Source: an uncultured Spirochaetaceae bacterium (GTDB lineage: Bacteria; Spirochaetota; Spirochaetia; Sphaerochaetales; Sphaerochaetaceae). Taken from it: a stretch of DNA of 16,741 nt. The translations under genes and the position numbers were made by a program. A model generated the notes under the pieces. That model was not told the DNA's origin. It saw only the letters and a program-made list of their open reading frames with translations, and did not search any database. The stretch lies in the NCBI GenBank assembly GCA_947630635.1, contig CANRIJ010000016.1, positions 1 through 16,741 on the forward strand. The letters run 5' to 3'. Shown here piece after piece: positions 14,681 through 16,741 of this stretch. Positions within the stretch are counted from its first letter, which is position 1; the number at the start of each line of letters is the position of its first letter.

Positions 14681-16741
14681 ATGAATCATCTAAAAAGGAT
14701 TTTTGCATCTTTGATTCTTGCTCTTTCAGCCTGCCTATTATTTGCAGCTGAGGGAGACTGGTGGGAAGGACTTCCAATCAGATTTAGATATAGTGGACTT
14801 CAGAATGTCAGTCAGGAGAGACTCGATAGCCTTCTGTCCACATATGTCGGTGTCCCATTTTCGGATGATGTGTTTCAGGAGATCTCCAACCTTCTCTATT
14901 TAGAGGATTGGATGTTCTATTTTGAGGCTGAGGCTGATACAGATGAGAATGATGTCTTTTATATAAACCTCGATATTCACGAGAATCCATATGTAAATAG
15001 CGTTGTCATAACAGGAAACAACAAGGTCAAAAATAGGGCCTTGATGGACGCTCAGGATATTTCTGTTGGCTCTTTCTTTAATCCAGTAGATATAAATAAT
15101 AGTGTGGCTTCCATCATCTCCTATTATCTTTCAAAGGGCTATAGAGACGTAAAGGTCGAAGGAGACTACGAAGAGGACGCTGATAAAAACCAGGTAAGCG
15201 TCTCTTTTAACATTGTTGAGGGCAAGCAATATAAGATAAGAGATATCTACTTTGAGGGTAATACGGGAGCCAATGAGAAAGAGCTTAATAAGCTTTTGTC
15301 ATCTGAAAAGAAATCCTTCTTCCATTCAGGAAATTTTCTTGAATCTAATATCGATACCGATAAGGCCCAAATAGCATCTTACTATGCGTCAATTGGATAT
15401 CCAGATGCAAAGGTGGTTAATGTTCTTGTTGAGCCAACTGGAGAAGAGACAGAGGACGTTATCTATGTGAATCTCACCTTCATCATAGAGGAGGGCGATC
15501 TCTGGAGAATCGGATCAATCGAAGTGGAGGGAAATACAGTCTTCTCAAATAAGCAGATTGATGATGAGATAACCGTAAAGAGCGGAGACGTATATGATGC
15601 AGAGACTCTCTCTCAGATGATCAACAATATCTCTACTCTCTATTGGGATGAGGGCTATATCAGAGCCTTTGTAAATCCTATCGAGACCAGAGATGAAGAG
15701 AATAAGACAATAAGCTATGACATTGATATAGAGGAGGGAACTCAGTCAGTTGTCGATGAGGTGGTCTTGACTGGTCTTACTAAGACTAAGCCCTACGTCT
15801 TTGAGAGAGAGCTTACCATCCATGTTGGCGATATCTTCTCAAGGGCCCAATACATTCAGAGTCAGCAGAATCTTATGAACACTGGACTACTGACAAGCGT
15901 TAGGGCTCAGATCTATCCATCCAGCTCAGATAATGGAGTAATTGTAGAATTCATAATAGAAGAGGGAAACCAGATGGAGCTTCAGTTTGGAGCAACTTTT
16001 GGCGGAAATGTCGATGGCTTTCCAATTTCTGGATTCTTGCAGTGGTCAGATAAGAATATCTTCGGGACAGCGAGAAACCTCTCTATCTCAACAACTCTCT
16101 CTCCCTCGACTCAACAGGTTGGACTCTCGCTTTCTGATAACTGGGTAGGGGACAAGAGATGGTCAAATGGAATCTCCCTAACAGTCAGCAGAAATGCCAG
16201 AACAGGCGCTTTGCAGCAGGGACTGGGATCGCGACCGTATAACGGAAGAGACTACGAGAGAGTTACCTATCCACTTGGGTATGCCAATGCAAATGACTGG
16301 TACAATCTCGAGATAACTCCATCTAGTGCATATCTTATGAACTATGACTACTGGAGCATATCCGTTGGCTATAATACAGGCTACACTTTTGTCTGGCTTC
16401 CAGGATCGCTTACAATTAGCGGCGGAGTCACTGTAGGACTCAATCACGCAATCTATGACGATGGGAACTATACTCCATACGAATACCTGATTCAGCAATA
16501 TAGAGAGAGATGGCAGTTCTCCAATAGGCTCTCTCTTGGAATAACATGGGATGGAAGAGACCTTATCATGAATACGACAAGGGGATATCTCTTCTCATTG
16601 AACTACACCTATGCTGGAGGCTTCTTATTCGGTCTCTCTAACTACAATAGGCTTAGCTTCTCAGCTGCAGGCTACCACTCGCTCTATTCATATCAGGATG
16701 ATGAGGATAGAACCAAGGCTCTTGTTCTCTCACTCACATCC
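14681..16741 (+). CDS. bamA: Outer-membrane protein assembly factor BamA (3' end outside window)
   Basis: BamA is the outer-membrane barrel that folds and inserts other barrel proteins. The frame is open from ATG 14681 to the window edge (687 codons, no stop). An N-terminal signal peptide (about residues 1-22) ends near LLFAAEG. Five POTRA repeats follow, each marked by a beta-alpha-alpha-beta-beta pattern: about 32-97, 98-175 (VNSVVITGNNKVKN), 176-265 (YKIRDIYFEGNTG), 266-345 (IGSIEVEGNTVFSNKQI) and 346-425 (VDEVVLTGLTKTKPYVF). The barrel then begins (LQFGATFGGN, LQWSDKNIFGTARNLS) and includes WDGRDLIMNTTRGY, matching the D-R-N--PT-G strand. The conserved VRGF loop should lie beyond the window. 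GAGG lies 5 nt before the start. Cys18 lies in LSAC, which resembles a lipobox, but LLFAA follows and a signal peptidase I site is more likely. Confidence 0.95.
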   Translation, partial: MNHLKRIFASLILALSACLLFAAEGDWWEGLPIRFRYSGLQNVSQERLDSLLSTYVGVPFSDDVFQEISNLLYLEDWMFYFEAEADTDENDVFYINLDIHENPYVNSVVITGNNKVKNRALMDAQDISVGSFFNPVDINNSVASIISYYLSKGYRDVKVEGDYEEDADKNQVSVSFNIVEGKQYKIRDIYFEGNTGANEKELNKLLSSEKKSFFHSGNFLESNIDTDKAQIASYYASIGYPDAKVVNVLVEPTGEETEDVIYVNLTFIIEEGDLWRIGSIEVEGNTVFSNKQIDDEITVKSGDVYDAETLSQMINNISTLYWDEGYIRAFVNPIETRDEENKTISYDIDIEEGTQSVVDEVVLTGLTKTKPYVFERELTIHVGDIFSRAQYIQSQQNLMNTGLLTSVRAQIYPSSSDNGVIVEFIIEEGNQMELQFGATFGGNVDGFPISGFLQWSDKNIFGTARNLSISTTLSPSTQQVGLSLSDNWVGDKRWSNGISLTVSRNARTGALQQGLGSRPYNGRDYERVTYPLGYANANDWYNLEITPSSAYLMNYDYWSISVGYNTGYTFVWLPGSLTISGGVTVGLNHAIYDDGNYTPYEYLIQQYRERWQFSNRLSLGITWDGRDLIMNTTRGYLFSLNYTYAGGFLFGLSNYNRLSFSAAGYHSLYSYQDDEDRTKALVLSLTS

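Noticed and set aside
16178..16498. Minus-strand frame of 106 codons inside bamA
   Set aside because: It is antisense to clearly conserved BamA barrel sequence and resembles no known protein.
1..16741. Mobile elements, defence systems or CRISPR arrays
   Set aside because: No transposase, integrase, restriction or Cas-like product, no direct or inverted repeats at gene borders and no spaced repeats were seen; gene content is housekeeping throughout.

Overview
The window is a compact stretch of housekeeping genes from a diderm bacterium, most likely a spirochaete of the Treponema/Sphaerochaeta type. The assignment is inferred from three things. TamB lies directly upstream of BamA, as in Treponema and Borrelia. 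The thymidylate kinase P-loop has an unusual GAGTT sequence. A membrane-anchored FGE-like protein is also present. Base composition is moderate to AT-leaning and arginine is mostly AGA/AGG. I see no insertion sequence, prophage gene, CRISPR array, tRNA or rRNA.

Left end (1-3079): the C-terminal tail of a sirtuin (cobB) is followed by a complete tmRNA gene (ssrA, 252-613). Its acceptor stem, G3-U70 pair, tag ORF and T-arm can all be read directly. A TetR-family regulator starts only 15 nt after it. Convergent to these, on the minus strand, is a two-gene unit: a membrane-anchored protein with a degenerate sulfatase-modifying-factor fold that has no cysteine, and smpB, the protein partner of tmRNA. 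Both trans-translation components therefore lie within about 1.4 kb, on opposite strands.

Centre (3137-9282, plus strand): lepB (signal peptidase I) overlaps hemW (heme chaperone, radical SAM). After a 75-nt gap with a good sigma-70-like promoter comes a tightly packed yebC-ruvC-ruvA-ruvB-queA operon. Its genes are joined by a 2-nt gap (yebC/ruvC) and overlaps of 4, 1 and 26 nt. RuvA, RuvB and RuvC together make the Holliday-junction branch-migration and resolution machine. queA makes the epoxyqueuosine precursor in tRNA.

Right end (9257-16741): tmk (minus strand) converges on queA with a 26-nt coding overlap and diverges from a very large tamB. tamB is followed after 135 nt by bamA, which runs off the window after the five POTRA domains and part of the barrel. 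TamB and BamA act together in outer-membrane biogenesis.

I found no clearly novel multi-gene system. The points most worth checking are the cysteine-free FGE-like protein coupled to smpB, the missing Walker-A lysine in Tmk, the altered GGGTP and GPGAHS-like motifs in HemW, the tmRNA without encoded CCA placed 15 nt before a regulator gene, and a divergent promoter pair that may share its -35 bases.
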